A stretch of 6,482 bases of DNA, from positions 1 through 6,482 of the forward strand of contig DCHP01000122.1 of assembly GCA_002315675.1 (NCBI GenBank). The letters run 5' to 3'. The translations under genes and the position numbers were made by a program. Below, piece after piece: positions 1-6,482 of this stretch; position 1 is the first letter of the stretch; every line of letters starts with the position of its first letter. The notes beneath the pieces were generated by a model. The model saw only the letters and a list, made by a program, of their open reading frames with translations. It made no database searches and was not told the origin of the DNA. This DNA is from Rikenellaceae bacterium UBA1749. GTDB taxonomy: Bacteria; Bacteroidota; Bacteroidia; Bacteroidales; Rikenellaceae.

Positions 1-13
1 GTTCAGAAAATAT

Positions 14-43
14 TTGTGTTCAAAATAGTCTGTATGAACATAA
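14..43. repeat. imperfect inverted repeat upstream of the recombinase gene
   Basis: Two 9-base arms (14-22 and 35-43) match in inverted orientation at 8 of 9 positions, with a perfect core TGTTCA / TGAACA, around a 12-base spacer. A further direct copy of GTTCA lies at 1-5, so the motif occurs twice directly and once inverted within 40 bases. The roughly 30-base dyad has about the size of a dimer site for a serine recombinase or a repressor. It lies where the -33 promoter region of the recombinase gene would fall, which would suit autoregulation. Binding is inferred; only the symmetry is seen. Confidence 0.45.
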
Positions 44-53
44 TGAATACAGG

Positions 54-61
54 AATTTTTG
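54..61 (+). promoter_or_regulatory. weak -7-like element before the recombinase gene
   Basis: AATTTTTG matches the Bacteroides -7 consensus TAnnTTTG except for the first base. No convincing TTTG -33 element sits at the expected distance. If used, transcription would begin near 65-68, downstream of the TTG at 59, which would favour the ATG at 86 as start codon. AT-rich sequence makes chance matches common, so this is tentative. Confidence 0.22.
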
Positions 62-85
62 TCATCAATTAAGTCAAAGATTATT

Positions 86-730
86 ATGGAATCATCAACA
101 TCAAAGACAGCTGTAATCTATGCCAGAGTATCAAGCACTGGAGATCGTCAGAGTACTGAAAGGCAAGTTCAGGATCTCACTGAGTATGCCAGGTACAAAG
201 GGTATGTCCTGGTCCGAATTTTTGAGGAACATATCAGCGGAGCAAAGCGAAACGAAGAACGTCCTATCTTGTCGGAAGCCATAGAGTACTGCCAGAACAA
301 TCACGTTGGAACAATGCTTGTCAGTGAAATGTCCCGTCTTGGCCGAAATGCATTTGAAGTGCTTTCCACTGTCAAGACTCTTGTAGACAGTGGTGTTAAC
401 CTTTATCTGCAGAAAGAACAGATGACACTTCTTGATGACGAAGGCAAAGTCTCTCTCTTTTTCCCTATTGTCATTGCTACACTTTCAACCTGTGCGCAGC
501 TTGAACGAGAGAATATACAATTCCGGTTACAATCCGGAAGGGAACAGTACAAAAAGAAGGGAGGCAAACTTGGACGGCCATCCGGATCGGTCAAGTCAAT
601 TGAAAAGAAGAAAGAAGAATATAAGGATGTTATTACACTGCTGAAAAAAGGATACACAATCCGGGATGTTGCTAAACTCACAGCAAAGGGAATAAGCACA
701 GTACAACGGATAAAGCGGGAAATATTGTGA
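86..730 (+). CDS. serine recombinase (resolvase/invertase family), complete
   Basis: This 214-residue protein is a small serine site-specific recombinase, which cuts and rejoins DNA through a covalent phosphoserine link as a tetramer. Residues 10-16 (VIYARVS) carry the usual Arg14 and nucleophile Ser16. SRLGR (83-87) supplies the conserved arginines 84 and 87, and ERE (140-142) begins the long dimer helix. A GRPSG linker at 163-167 leads to a C-terminal helix-turn-helix of about residues 178-212 (GYTIRDVAKL followed by STVQRIKREI). Length is normal for the resolvase/invertase group and the gene looks intact. I chose ATG 86 over an in-frame TTG at 59, because the extra nine residues add nothing to the family fold and would begin on the putative -7 element. 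It lies 118 bases before the restriction operon. Whether it inverts hsdS or promoter DNA, or is a remnant of a mobile element, cannot be told from this window. Confidence 0.93.
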   Translation: MESSTSKTAVIYARVSSTGDRQSTERQVQDLTEYARYKGYVLVRIFEEHISGAKRNEERPILSEAIEYCQNNHVGTMLVSEMSRLGRNAFEVLSTVKTLVDSGVNLYLQKEQMTLLDDEGKVSLFFPIVIATLSTCAQLERENIQFRLQSGREQYKKKGGKLGRPSGSVKSIEKKKEEYKDVITLLKKGYTIRDVAKLTAKGISTVQRIKREIL

Positions 731-732
731 AA

Positions 733-743
733 ACAAGACTTGT
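733..743. repeat. short perfect palindrome after the recombinase stop
   Basis: ACAAGACTTGT is a perfect 5-base inverted repeat around a central A, two bases after the recombinase stop codon. The one-base centre rules out an RNA hairpin, so it is not a terminator. Short dyads of this kind are typical of XRE-type operators, but it lies about 76 bases upstream of the predicted -7 element, and a dyad of this size can occur by chance. Confidence 0.2.
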
Positions 744-806
744 AAAAAGCACGACAGGATAGTGCAAATGAAAATAGCATTTATCATAGCAGCCGGTGAT
801 TTGTTG

Positions 807-824
807 AAAATAATTCACTATTTT
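807..824. repeat. AT-rich inverted repeat overlapping the operon promoter
   Basis: AAAATA (807-812) and TATTTT (819-824) are perfect inverted copies around six bases. The right arm is part of the -7 element, so a protein bound here would block the promoter. This makes it a candidate operator for the HTH protein encoded directly downstream. The low complexity of the arms limits confidence. Confidence 0.25.
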
Positions 825-826
825 TG
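819..826 (+). promoter_or_regulatory. Bacteroides-type -7 promoter element for the HTH-hsdRMS operon
   Basis: TATTTTTG matches the Bacteroidota -7 consensus TAnnTTTG at every fixed base. It lies 22 bases before the ATG of the HTH gene, placing the transcription start near 830-833 and giving a short leader. A TTTG at 800-803 could be the -33 element, but the 15-base gap is shorter than the usual roughly 20. The rest of the gap 731-848 holds no gene and no clear terminator, so read-through from the recombinase gene is also possible. Confidence 0.45.
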
Positions 827-848
827 TTTAATGTAAGCCCCCGTATAA

Positions 849-1118
849 ATGGAAGACATTAATAGACTTAAGGCTGTTCTTGCAGAGCAGAAAAGAACAA
901 GCAGATGGTTAGCTAATGAACTAGGAGTCACTCCTTCGACTGTATCCAAATGGTGCACAAATTCTTCTCAACCAGATTTATCTAGTATTGTTAGAATAGC
1001 AGAATTGTTGGCAGTCGACATCAAGGAACTTATCGTAGCTGAGTACAACAAGTTGTATTTCAGGACTGATTCGTTAACAATAAATGACAGGGATATTACA
1101 AAAAAAATAGAGTTATGA
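849..1118 (+). CDS. small XRE-type helix-turn-helix protein, likely operon regulator
   Basis: This 89-residue protein is almost wholly one XRE/Cro-C1 type DNA-binding domain, about residues 5-62. The segment SRWLANELGVTPSTVSKW (18-35) is a classic helix-turn-helix, and the end of the domain (IVRIAELLAVDIKELI) is also typical of the family. The remaining 27 residues are polar with no recognisable domain. Small XRE proteins are often found at the head of restriction-modification operons, where some act as controllers that delay or limit restriction. That role is inferred here from position. Its stop codon overlaps the hsdR start as ATGA, so translation is probably coupled. The ATG follows an A-rich stretch with no Shine-Dalgarno sequence, as is common in Bacteroidota. 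Codons 84-87 run through an A8 tract, annotated separately. Confidence 0.85.
   Translation: MEDINRLKAVLAEQKRTSRWLANELGVTPSTVSKWCTNSSQPDLSSIVRIAELLAVDIKELIVAEYNKLYFRTDSLTINDRDITKKIEL
1100..1107 (+). other. A8 tract with an A_AAA_AAA slippery heptamer in frame
   Basis: Eight adenines form the longest homopolymer I see in the window. Read in the HTH frame (ACA AAA AAA ATA) it contains A_AAA_AAA, which fits the X_XXY_YYZ pattern for -1 ribosomal frameshifting. After a -1 shift the next codons are AAT AGA GTT ATG, and that ATG is the hsdR start at 1115, in frame. The joined product would be about 1144 residues. A purine-rich AGGGA lies six bases upstream (1089-1093), resembling frameshift-stimulating sites, though closer than the spacing in dnaX. 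I found no strong stem-loop downstream. Function is unproven. Confidence 0.35.
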
Positions 1119-4100
1119 AATTCAACGAAGCGACTAGAGTTCAAATGCCAGCCCTTGTTCATCTTACTAGGCTAGGCTACACCTATTTTGGTAAAATTCA
1201 CGAAGAAGATGCTGGATCAATCTATGACCCGGAAACAAACATTCTCCTCAATGTATTTAAGGAACGGTTTTCAAAACTTAACCCAGGGAAGGAGGGTTTG
1301 GCCGAACAAACGTTAAAGGACATTCGTCTGGAATTGAATAATGATGATCTTGGAAGATCTTTTTACAAGCGTCTAACCTCAGTCTCACCGGTCAAGTTGG
1401 TGGACTTTGATAATCCTAATAACAACGTATTCCAGTTCACGGCTGAATTTACATGCAGGAATGGAGAAGATAATTTTCGTCCAGATATCACATTGTTTAT
1501 CAACGGACTTCCGTTGGTTTTCATTGAAGTGAAAAAGCCAAACAACTATGGTGGTATGGTAGCTGAAGCTAACAGAATGACGCTACAACGATTTCCAAAC
1601 AAAAAGTTCCGCAGATTCATCAACATTACACAACTGATGATATTCTCCAACAATATGGAGTACGATACAAAAGGCGGTGTCGTTCCAATCGAGGGTGTAT
1701 TCTATTGTACAGGATCTAAGGGTGAAGCACCTTTCAATTGTTTTAGAGAGGAAAATGTTGCTGGATCAGATATTCCTCCATTTATCAATGATTTTCCATA
1801 CCTTAACAAAGATGAAGCGCAGGAAGCCAAAATCCTCCAGGATTTCAACTGTCAGGTCATTCATACCCATGTGGAGTATCAGTCTAATCTAAGAATCGAC
1901 ACACCGACTAATAGAGTTCTTACATCCATGTGCTCAAAAAGGCGTTTATTGTTCCTACTTAAATATGGAATTGCTTATGTAAAAAGCGAGAGGGAAGTTG
2001 ACGGAAAGATTGAGTCAACAGACCAAAAGCACGTCATGCGATATCAGCAATTGTTCGCAGCTCTAGCTATCCGACAAAAACTTTCTGAAGGTGTAAAGTC
2101 CGGTATCGTATGGCACACGCAGGGAAGTGGTAAAACAGCTCTCTCTTTCTATCTATCATACATCCTGACTGATTTCTACGCAAAGCAGAGCAAGGTTCCA
2201 AAGTTCTATTTTATTGTTGACCGACTAGATCTTCTTGAACAGGCTACACAAGAATTTGAGTCTCGCGGCCTGGTGGTGTCAACAGCCAATAGCAGGAAGG
2301 AATTGATGGAACAATTCAGAGACAACCAAGCACAGAACAATCTTTCTGGTCAGGCCGAAATTACTGTTGTCAATATCCAGCGTTTTGCCGAAGACAAAGA
2401 GAAAATTAACCTCAACACATACGCCACTAATCTACAGCGTATTTTCATTATGGATGAAGCTCATAGGGGATACAAGCCCGGTGGATGTTTCCTTGCGAAT
2501 CTGTTTGACGCAGACCCTGATGCGATAAAAATAGCCCTTACAGGAACTCCATTACTTGCCGAAGAACGTTCATCATGCAAAATATTCGGTGATTACCTGC
2601 ACACATATTACTATGACAGGTCTATTCAGGACGGATATACATTGAAAATTATCCGTGAGGATATTGAGACATCATATCGTGAACGCCTCAATGAAGCATT
2701 TGACAAACTTGATGTTCTTGTCCAGAAGAAGGAAATCAGGAAGTCTGACATAATTGAACATGAAAAATATGTCAAAGAATTACTACGGTACATGATTTGT
2801 GATCTACAAAACTTTAGGGATATACAGGGTGACCAGACTCTTGGTGGAATGATTATCTGCGAGACCAGCGGGCAAGCTAGAAAACTACATGAGTATTTTA
2901 ATGAAATACAGGATGAGTTAAACGAAACCCGTACAAAGAAGATAAGCCTCAAGTCAGGATTGATTCTTCATGACTCTGATGACAAGGAAACACGAAAGCA
3001 GATTGTTAAGGATTTCAAAAAGAACATGACAATAGATATGCTTATCGTGTTTAATATGCTACTCACTGGATTCGATGCACCGCGCCTAAAACGTCTATAT
3101 TTCGGTCGAAAACTGAAAGATCACAATCTACTTCAGGCGATAACACGTGTCAATCGTCCATATCCTGGAATGAAAAATGGATTTTTAATCGACTTTGCAG
3201 ATATAAAGCAGAACTTCCAACAGACAAACGATGCATACATGCTTGAACTGAACAGATTCAATGATGTTGATGTTCAGGGCAAACAAATTACTGATACGTT
3301 TACGTCTGTCATTGAGGATAAGGATGAAATCATTGCACAAATGAAGGAAATCAAGCAAGTTTTATTTGATTACTCTTATGACAATGCAGAAGACTTCTCT
3401 TCTGAGATTTCAACTCTAGAGGATAAAACCCAACTGATTGATCTAAAGAATGCTCTCAATTCTGCAAAAGACATGGCAAACCTTGTCCGCACCTTCGGTG
3501 ATGATGACATGAAGGAACGATTCGCTAAGGTTGAGATTACCAAATTGCCAACTCTAATACAGGAAGTCCAACGCAGGATCAACATAATTAATCAAAAGGA
3601 GGCTTTTGAAACTTCTGATGAAACAAAACTTCACATCAATGAAGCGATGCTGAATGTTGAATTCAAATTCTCTATCATAGGTTTAGAGGAAATGAAAATG
3701 ATTGGTTCCGGTGATGACTTGAAAAACAAATTCCAGTGTGCCATTCATGCATTTCTAGATAACTTGGACCCAGATGACCCTGAGTTTATTACTATTCAAG
3801 AGGCCTTTAGACAAAGATTCAAAGAGCATGGCTTTACAGTAGATAGTATGGCTAAGTTCAACGAGCAAACAGCTGCACTTGATGAAATTCTTCAAAAGCT
3901 AAAGGCTTTGGAGACCAAGAACCGCCAACTTCTAAAGAAATATAATGATGATGCGAAGTTTGCCCGTGTACACAAGCGAATCAGAGAAGAAAACGAAAGA
4001 CGGAAACAGGAAAAGAAACAGATTCTCTTTTCTCAATATGATGAAGACATCCTTCTGTTACTCACTACTATCAAGACTAGCGTTGATGCGAAGGTATATG

Positions 4101-4282
4101 ATAGAAATGACATTCTGAAAAAGGATGCATATTTTGAGAAAACAGTCCTTGTTCAAATCAACAACTGCGTGTATAAGAATTTCCCAAAACTCAAGCCAGA
4201 GTATGAAGATTATAAATTCATAGAGAGAAGAATTTCTCAACAGTACTTGCAACAATATAACGCAACATACGCTTTTGCATAA
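1115..4282 (+). CDS. hsdR: Type I restriction enzyme subunit R (HsdR)
   Basis: This 1055-residue protein is the motor and nuclease subunit of a Type I restriction enzyme: it translocates DNA using ATP and cuts at a distance when the site is unmethylated. The N-terminal PD-(D/E)XK nuclease shows Asp124 in RPDITLF and EVK at 138-140. The superfamily 2 helicase core follows, with Walker A HTQGSGKT (334-341), VDRLDLLEQ (368-376), the DEAH box (447-450), TGTP (476-479) and motif VI QAITRVNRP (674-682). The C-terminal third is charged and helical, notably about 915-970, as expected for the part that docks on the methylase. The length is close to that of EcoR124I HsdR. The start NEATRVQMPAL is typical of the family, so ATG 1115 is well supported. 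The ORF is intact with all key motifs, overlaps the HTH gene by four bases and precedes hsdM by ten bases. Confidence 0.97.
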   Translation: MKFNEATRVQMPALVHLTRLGYTYFGKIHEEDAGSIYDPETNILLNVFKERFSKLNPGKEGLAEQTLKDIRLELNNDDLGRSFYKRLTSVSPVKLVDFDNPNNNVFQFTAEFTCRNGEDNFRPDITLFINGLPLVFIEVKKPNNYGGMVAEANRMTLQRFPNKKFRRFINITQLMIFSNNMEYDTKGGVVPIEGVFYCTGSKGEAPFNCFREENVAGSDIPPFINDFPYLNKDEAQEAKILQDFNCQVIHTHVEYQSNLRIDTPTNRVLTSMCSKRRLLFLLKYGIAYVKSEREVDGKIESTDQKHVMRYQQLFAALAIRQKLSEGVKSGIVWHTQGSGKTALSFYLSYILTDFYAKQSKVPKFYFIVDRLDLLEQATQEFESRGLVVSTANSRKELMEQFRDNQAQNNLSGQAEITVVNIQRFAEDKEKINLNTYATNLQRIFIMDEAHRGYKPGGCFLANLFDADPDAIKIALTGTPLLAEERSSCKIFGDYLHTYYYDRSIQDGYTLKIIREDIETSYRERLNEAFDKLDVLVQKKEIRKSDIIEHEKYVKELLRYMICDLQNFRDIQGDQTLGGMIICETSGQARKLHEYFNEIQDELNETRTKKISLKSGLILHDSDDKETRKQIVKDFKKNMTIDMLIVFNMLLTGFDAPRLKRLYFGRKLKDHNLLQAITRVNRPYPGMKNGFLIDFADIKQNFQQTNDAYMLELNRFNDVDVQGKQITDTFTSVIEDKDEIIAQMKEIKQVLFDYSYDNAEDFSSEISTLEDKTQLIDLKNALNSAKDMANLVRTFGDDDMKERFAKVEITKLPTLIQEVQRRINIINQKEAFETSDETKLHINEAMLNVEFKFSIIGLEEMKMIGSGDDLKNKFQCAIHAFLDNLDPDDPEFITIQEAFRQRFKEHGFTVDSMAKFNEQTAALDEILQKLKALETKNRQLLKKYNDDAKFARVHKRIREENERRKQEKKQILFSQYDEDILLLLTTIKTSVDAKVYDRNDILKKDAYFEKTVLVQINNCVYKNFPKLKPEYEDYKFIERRISQQYLQQYNATYAFA

Positions 4283-4292
4283 TTAATGACCC

Positions 4293-5927
4293 ATGATCAA
4301 ACAACAAACATATAAACTGATTGATGACCTGAAGGCAACATGCCAGACCTATGGCATGGGAAATGATGGTAACGAGTATAAAATCATTACACAGGTATTC
4401 CTGTATAAATTCTTGAACGATAAGTTCGGATATGAACTGAAACGAATCAAGTCCCCTTTAGCTGAGAAGATAAGTAAAGCAGAAAAATGGGAAAACGCAT
4501 ATGCGGAGTTGTCAGAGAAGGAACGTATGATGCTCCTGTTGGGTATGTCTCCTGACGTGCCAAAACTTCGTCCGGAACACCTTATCGCAAATCTCTGGAA
4601 TCAACAAGCGAAAGGTGATTTCGATTTGATTTTCGATGCTACAATGACCGATATTGCAGAGAAGAACATTGATATTTTCTCAACTCAGACATCGGCCAAT
4701 ACAAAGATCCCTCTTTTTGAGAGCCTTACTAATTTTGTGACAGACACAGCTCAACGGGCGCCATTCGCACGTGCCCTTGTTGATAGGCTTGCAAAGTTCT
4801 CTTTTGAGGAAGTATTCAGCCAGAGATACGATTTTTTCTCTGCCATCTTTGAATACCTTATCAAGGACTACAATACAGCAGGGGGTGGAAAGTATGCTGA
4901 ATATTATACGCCCCACGCTATCGCAACCATAATGGCACGTCTTCTTGTAGGGGACAAGCCAGATCTCCACAATATCGAGTGCTATGACCCGTCAGCAGGA
5001 ACAGGAACCTTACTTATGGCACTTGCGCATCAGATTGGAGATGACCGTTGCACTATATTCTCACAAGATATTTCCCAGCGTTCAAACAAGATGTTGAAAT
5101 TGAATCTTATTCTCAACAATCTTGTAGCTTCTCTAGACAATGCAATCCAAGGTGACACTCTTGTTTCTCCATATCATAAATCAAATGATGGGCAATCCTT
5201 AAAGACCTTTGATTTTGTGGTCAGCAACCCACCATTCAAGATGGACTTCTCTGACACACGTGAGGAAATTGCATCTATGCCGGTTCGGTTCTGGGCCGGA
5301 GTTCCAACAATCCCTCCCAAAAAGAAGGAATCCATGGCCATCTACACCTGTTTCATTCAGCATGTCATCAATTCGTTGAAAAAAACAGGAAAGGGTGCAA
5401 TTGTAATTCCGACCGGATTTATCACAGCAAAGAGTGGAGTTGAACAGAAAATACTCAAGAAGATTGTAGATGACCATATTGTCTATGGATGTGTATCAAT
5501 GCCTTCCAACGTATTTGCTAATACTGGAACAAATGTATCAGTATTGTTCTTTGACAAGTCAGCTAAAACGGATAAGGTAATTCTTGTAGATGCCAGCAAA
5601 TTGGGGGAGGACTACAAAGAGGACAACTTACAGAAACATCGTTTACTCCCAGAAGAAATAGATTTGATTGTCAACACTTTCCGAGACAAGAAATCTGTCG
5701 ATGATTTTTCTGTTGCTGTCACTTATGACGAGATAATAGAAAAGGGATATAGCTTATCAGCTGGGCAGTATTTTGACATAAAGATAGACTATGTAGATAT
5801 TACTGAGGAAGAATTTAATCGCCGCATGTCAGACTATAAGCAGACTCTCTCAGAACAGTTTGCCGAGAGCCATCGTTTGGAAGAAGAGATTATGCGACAA
5901 CTGAGTCTACTGAAATTTGAGAAGTAA
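4293..5927 (+). CDS. hsdM: Type I DNA adenine methyltransferase subunit M (HsdM)
   Basis: This 544-residue protein is the methylation subunit, which transfers a methyl group from S-adenosylmethionine to N6 of adenine; with HsdS it forms the modification enzyme and with HsdR the full restriction complex. An N-terminal helical HsdM domain (about 5-190, with QVFLYKFLNDKF at 34-45) is followed by YYTPHAIATIM (204-214). The SAM-binding motif I reads DPSAGTGTL (232-240), and the catalytic NPPF is at 312-315, both in family order. The motif I wording differs from the more frequent DPxCGTGG but keeps the glycines. The C-terminal residues from about 500 are charged and helical, likely contacting HsdS. 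Length is usual. There is no Shine-Dalgarno sequence; ATG 4293 is chosen because the family N-terminus begins just after it. The stop overlaps the hsdS start by one base. Confidence 0.97.
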   Translation: MIKQQTYKLIDDLKATCQTYGMGNDGNEYKIITQVFLYKFLNDKFGYELKRIKSPLAEKISKAEKWENAYAELSEKERMMLLLGMSPDVPKLRPEHLIANLWNQQAKGDFDLIFDATMTDIAEKNIDIFSTQTSANTKIPLFESLTNFVTDTAQRAPFARALVDRLAKFSFEEVFSQRYDFFSAIFEYLIKDYNTAGGGKYAEYYTPHAIATIMARLLVGDKPDLHNIECYDPSAGTGTLLMALAHQIGDDRCTIFSQDISQRSNKMLKLNLILNNLVASLDNAIQGDTLVSPYHKSNDGQSLKTFDFVVSNPPFKMDFSDTREEIASMPVRFWAGVPTIPPKKKESMAIYTCFIQHVINSLKKTGKGAIVIPTGFITAKSGVEQKILKKIVDDHIVYGCVSMPSNVFANTGTNVSVLFFDKSAKTDKVILVDASKLGEDYKEDNLQKHRLLPEEIDLIVNTFRDKKSVDDFSVAVTYDEIIEKGYSLSAGQYFDIKIDYVDITEEEFNRRMSDYKQTLSEQFAESHRLEEEIMRQLSLLKFEK

Positions 5928-6482
5928 TGAAACTTATAGATACTATAGAAACATTCATCTCAGGTGATTGGGGTAATGAATCATGGACAGAGGATTCCCC
6001 TTGCAAGGTTTTTTGTGTCCGTGGTGCCGACATTGAACCTATTAAAAGTTACAGCTATGAACATGTGCCTATGAGGTATATATCAAGACATAGTTATGAG
6101 AAGAAACTACTACAACCTGGTGATATTGTCGTTGAAAAATCAGGCGGTAGTCCCACTCAATCAACAGGAAGAGTATGTTTTATTACTCATGAGCTTGTCA
6201 AAAAACTACAACACATTGATTGTTCGAACTTTTGCGTTGCATTCAGAGTGAAGCCTGAATGGGACGCAGAATACATTTATCTCTACATACAACACATCTA
6301 CAATTCAGGTATTTTCTTCAATTTTGAAGGGAAGACTTCGGGAATCAAGAATCTCCAGTTAGAGCAGGCATACAACGCTATCGAGATAAAGCCTATTCCT
6401 CTTGGAGAACAGAAGAAACTGGCTAAGATTATTCGTACCATAGATTGTAAGATGGAAATCAATCGTGCGATAAATCAGAATT
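5927..6482 (+). CDS. hsdS: Type I specificity subunit S (HsdS), 5' part, cut by window edge
   Basis: An open frame begins at the ATG of TAATG and continues to the window edge, giving 185 residues without a stop. It is the N-terminal target recognition domain plus the first conserved spacer of HsdS, the subunit that reads one half of a bipartite DNA site. Residues 12-17 read SGDWGN, LQPGDIVVEKSGGSP (62-76) is typical of target domains, and GKTSGIKNL (135-143) precedes the domain end. PLGEQKKLAKIIRTID (158-173) then ..KMEINRAINQ starts the coiled-coil spacer that sets the distance between half-sites. The second target domain would lie beyond the edge, so completeness and full specificity cannot be judged. 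The position after hsdM, with a one-base overlap, supports the call. The recognised base sequence cannot be deduced by eye. Confidence 0.92.
   Translation, partial: MKLIDTIETFISGDWGNESWTEDSPCKVFCVRGADIEPIKSYSYEHVPMRYISRHSYEKKLLQPGDIVVEKSGGSPTQSTGRVCFITHELVKKLQHIDCSNFCVAFRVKPEWDAEYIYLYIQHIYNSGIFFNFEGKTSGIKNLQLEQAYNAIEIKPIPLGEQKKLAKIIRTIDCKMEINRAINQN

Noticed and set aside
59..85. TTG start for the recombinase, adding nine residues
   Set aside because: The extension is not part of the family fold and overlaps the possible -7 element; ATG 86 fits better, although the TTG cannot be excluded.
766..782. AAATG / CATTT inverted repeat as a terminator for the recombinase gene
   Set aside because: Five AT-rich pairs with an eight- to nine-base-pair-poor stem region and no following T run are too weak for an intrinsic terminator.
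403..787. Minus-strand open frames over the recombinase gene
   Set aside because: They lie opposite a well-supported gene, are rich in Ser, Phe and Cys as antisense frames often are, and show no domain.
831..836. ATG TAA start-stop in the leader of the HTH gene
   Set aside because: It lies at or next to the predicted transcription start, so it would have little or no leader, and six bases occur by chance easily.
2626..2952. Minus-strand open frame of 108 codons inside hsdR, and similar ones at 3376-3585, 4058-4255, 4680-4970 and 5199-5477
   Set aside because: All are antisense shadows of intact hsdR or hsdM coding sequence without recognisable motifs.
4286..4315. Alternative ATG seven bases before the hsdM start
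   Set aside because: It is out of frame with hsdM and ends after nine codons.
5379..5385. A7 run in hsdM as a phase-variation tract
   Set aside because: It is short, encodes conserved-looking Lys-Lys in a helix, and no useful alternative frame follows it.

Overview
The window reads as a piece of a Bacteroidota genome, most likely Bacteroidales (Bacteroides, Prevotella or Parabacteroides type). The support is modest: moderate-to-low GC, no clear Shine-Dalgarno sequences before most starts, one exact match to the Bacteroides -7 promoter consensus TAnnTTTG at 819-826, and protein sequences that resemble Bacteroidales restriction-modification loci. All genes lie on the + strand.

Layout. Bases 1-85 form a short upstream region with an imperfect inverted repeat (14-43) and a weak -7-like element. 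Bases 86-730 encode a complete small serine recombinase of the resolvase/invertase type. Bases 731-848 are a 118-base gap with the best promoter candidate of the window. From 849 to the right edge there is one tightly packed operon: a small XRE-type helix-turn-helix protein (849-1118), hsdR (1115-4282), hsdM (4293-5927) and the first part of hsdS (5927 to the edge, cut by the window end). Junctions are a 4-base ATGA overlap, a 10-base gap and a 1-base TAATG overlap.

How it works together. HsdR, HsdM and HsdS form a Type I restriction-modification enzyme. HsdS chooses the DNA site, HsdM methylates adenine there, and HsdR translocates and cuts DNA that lacks the mark. The small HTH protein is placed to act as an operon autoregulator or controller. 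The serine recombinase could be an unrelated resident, or could invert hsdS segments or a promoter nearby, but no pair of recombination sites is visible in the window.

The core system is a known type. The least expected signal is an A8 tract at the end of the HTH gene. It contains an in-frame A_AAA_AAA slippery heptamer, and a -1 shift there runs without a stop into the hsdR start codon. A one-base slip could therefore join the HTH domain to HsdR. This reading is directly visible in the sequence, but its use in the cell is unproven.
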